From positions 1 to 15,375 of the forward strand of contig CALBAX010000023.1 of NCBI GenBank assembly GCA_937926875.1: a DNA stretch of 15,375 nucleotides, in the 5' to 3' direction. This DNA comes from an uncultured Desulfovibrio sp. (GTDB taxonomy: Bacteria > Desulfobacterota > Desulfovibrionia > Desulfovibrionales > Desulfovibrionaceae). This document shows positions 13,923 to 15,375 of the stretch, piece by piece (the first letter of the stretch is position 1; each line of letters opens with the position of its first letter). The notes under the pieces were generated by a model that made no database searches, was not told the origin of the DNA, and was given only the letters and a program-made list of their open reading frames with translations. Made by a program: the position numbers and the translations under genes.

Positions 13923-15168
13923 CGACGTCCTGGTCATCGGCGCCGGCATGTCCGGTCTTGTGGCGGCCCTTGCCGCTGCCCGGCGCGGCCGCAAGGTCAC
14001 TGTCCTGTCCCGGGGCGTGGGAGCGCTGGCCATCGGCAGCGGTTGCGTGGACATCCTGGGCTATGTCAACGGGAAGGCTGTTTCCGGCCATCCGCTGGAT
14101 GCCGTCGAATCCTTGCCCGAGGCCCATCCCTATCGGCTGCTGGGACGCGACCGTGTGGCCGGAGCCTGCTCTTTCCTGGAAGAGGTCTGCGCCGCTCAAG
14201 GCCTGCCGTTGCTGCCCTTGAAAGAGAACAACCGCCTGGTCCCCAGCATCATGGGCACCCTCAAACCGAGCGGTCTGTGCCCGGCCAGTGCCGACGGCGA
14301 TCTGCTGCTGAAGGCCAAGAAAACCGCCGTGGTCACCATCGGGGGCCTGCGTGACTGCCAGCCCAATCTGATCATCAAGCAGTTCCGCCGTTATCCTGCA
14401 CTCAAGGGCATCGACTTCACCGAAGTCGTCCTGCCCTCGCCGCTGGGCAAGACGCACCGCAATATCACGGCTCTGGATCTGGCCCGCTATGTGGATCGTC
14501 CCGAAGGTGTCTTCTGGCTGGCCGATGCCCTGAAGAAATCCTGCGGCCGGCAGGATCTCATCCTGCTGCCGCCTGTGTGCGGCGTGCGCAACTTCCTCTG
14601 GAAAAAACTGGTGGAGCTGCTGGATTGCCCGGTGGTGGAAATGCTTTCCATCCCTCCGGGAGTCAGCGGCCTGCGTCTGCGCACCTGTCTTCTGAATGCC
14701 CTGCGCGAGCTGGATGTCACCCTGCTGGAGAATACCACGGTGATCCGTGCCGATGTCAAAGGCGGACATTGCCGCGGTGTGGTCACCTCCGGTCTCGACC
14801 ACGAGCACGTCTATACCGCTGACCAGATCATCGTGGCTACCGGTGGTTTCATGGGAGACGGCTTCGAAGCGGAGCCCGGCAAGATGCAGGAAAGTATCTT
14901 CCACCTGCCGCTCTGCCTGGAAAACGGCGAAGCACCGTCTGCCAATCCCGCCGACTGGTCGGAAGAAAACGTCTTTGCCCGCCATGCCTTCGCCACCCTG
15001 CGCATCCGCGTCGATGCACAACTTCGTCCCTGCTCTGAGGAAGGCTCAGTGCTCCTGGACAATGTCCGCTTTGTGGGCCGCTCTCTGGGCGGCTATGACT
15101 TTGCTACTGAAAAAAGCGGTAATGGCGTGGCCTTGGCCACGGCCTGGTATGCCGCCCAATGTGTGTAA
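13906..15168 (+). CDS. glpB: Anaerobic glycerol-3-phosphate dehydrogenase subunit B
   Basis: GlpB is the second flavoprotein subunit of GlpABC and relays electrons from GlpA toward GlpC. The 420 residues match the usual ~419. The N-terminal dinucleotide-binding motif is VLVIGAGMSGLVAALAAARRG (8-28). This is followed by GALAIGSGCVDILG, and the C-terminal part has VATGGFMGDGF and VGRSLGGYDFATEKSGNGVAL, typical of the family. The start at 13906 has GGAG (13896-13899) six bases upstream and begins inside the last codons of glpA. The 14-residue upstream extension to 13864 has no conserved residues. The 17-base overlap implies translational coupling. glpC follows after nine bases. Confidence 0.95.
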   Translation: MNKRNSDVLVIGAGMSGLVAALAAARRGRKVTVLSRGVGALAIGSGCVDILGYVNGKAVSGHPLDAVESLPEAHPYRLLGRDRVAGACSFLEEVCAAQGLPLLPLKENNRLVPSIMGTLKPSGLCPASADGDLLLKAKKTAVVTIGGLRDCQPNLIIKQFRRYPALKGIDFTEVVLPSPLGKTHRNITALDLARYVDRPEGVFWLADALKKSCGRQDLILLPPVCGVRNFLWKKLVELLDCPVVEMLSIPPGVSGLRLRTCLLNALRELDVTLLENTTVIRADVKGGHCRGVVTSGLDHEHVYTADQIIVATGGFMGDGFEAEPGKMQESIFHLPLCLENGEAPSANPADWSEENVFARHAFATLRIRVDAQLRPCSEEGSVLLDNVRFVGRSLGGYDFATEKSGNGVALATAWYAAQCV

Positions 15169-15177
15169 GGCAGGTGT

Positions 15178-15375
15178 ATGATGGCTCTCAAACATCCCAA
15201 TCCTGATGCCTGTATCGCCTGCACCACCTGTGTGGTACAGTGCCCGGTGGCCCAGGCCACCACGAACTTTCTTGGCCCCCGTATGATCGGCCCCGCCTAT
15301 GAGCGTTTCCGCCTGCTGGGCCTTGCCGAAGAAGAGTCCCTGCACTATTGCGCCAACTGCAAGAACTGCGACATC
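15178..15375 (+). CDS. glpC: Anaerobic glycerol-3-phosphate dehydrogenase subunit C (partial, 3' end outside window)
   Basis: The open frame runs off the window after 66 codons. GlpC is the iron-sulfur, membrane-anchoring subunit of GlpABC, related to the cysteine-rich HdrD/GlcF proteins. The visible part begins MMALKHPNPDACIACTTC and carries a first ferredoxin-type cluster, Cys12-x2-Cys15-x2-Cys18-x3-Cys22-Pro. The second cluster begins with Cys58-x2-Cys61-x2-Cys64. The spacing between the two is right for a tandem [4Fe-4S] domain. Two adjacent ATG codons (15178 and 15181) are possible starts; AAGG (15167-15170) favours the first. Its position directly after glpB supports the assignment. Confidence 0.9.
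   Translation, partial: MMALKHPNPDACIACTTCVVQCPVAQATTNFLGPRMIGPAYERFRLLGLAEEESLHYCANCKNCDI

Noticed and set aside
12282..14054. 590-codon open frame antisense to glpA/glpB
   Set aside because: This is a shadow of strongly biased GC-rich coding sequence. glpA and glpB on the plus strand carry full family motifs.

Overview
The window looks like a chromosomal segment of a GC-rich Gram-negative anaerobe. It is most likely a member of the Desulfovibrionaceae (Desulfovibrio or a close relative). This is inferred from the high GC content, an FmdB-type zinc-ribbon gene beside hemC, an acpS-nnr-tsaE-lysC cluster and a three-subunit anaerobic glycerol-3-phosphate dehydrogenase operon. I did not identify a species. 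I see no transposase, integrase, CRISPR array, tRNA or rRNA.

Layout. Bases 10-4254 (+) carry four tightly packed genes: a divergent SIS-domain protein, an FmdB-family zinc ribbon, hemC (tetrapyrrole synthesis) and a large Lon-family Ser-Lys protease with a degenerate ATPase region. A TetR-family regulator follows (4332-4919) and ends at a textbook intrinsic terminator. On the minus strand, ugd (UDP-glucose 6-dehydrogenase, 5211-6545) has its own sigma70-type promoter and terminator. Bases 6658-10389 (+) hold the cluster acpS, nnr, tsaE and lysC (carrier-protein activation, NAD(P)H repair, tRNA t6A synthesis, aspartate kinase), closed by a strong terminator. Two HAD phosphatases follow on the minus strand: a subfamily IA enzyme (10562-11233) and a NagD-like HAD-IIA enzyme (11296-12066). 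The HAD-IIA gene is divergent from glpA-glpB-glpC (12315 to the window end, with glpC cut off).

How the genes relate. Most of this is housekeeping metabolism. The most suggestive region is the 248-bp divergent gap between the HAD-IIA phosphatase and glpABC. It contains a good promoter for each side and three short palindromes, two of which resemble known operator classes (TTCG-N4-CGAA and TGT-N10-ACA). This would fit joint control of glycerol-3-phosphate oxidation and a phosphatase that may act on the same metabolite.

I found no clear evidence of an undescribed multi-gene system. The best leads are a Lon-like protease with substituted Walker A and Walker B residues coupled to hemC, a SIS protein that has lost its phosphosugar-binding signatures, and the regulatory architecture in front of glpA.
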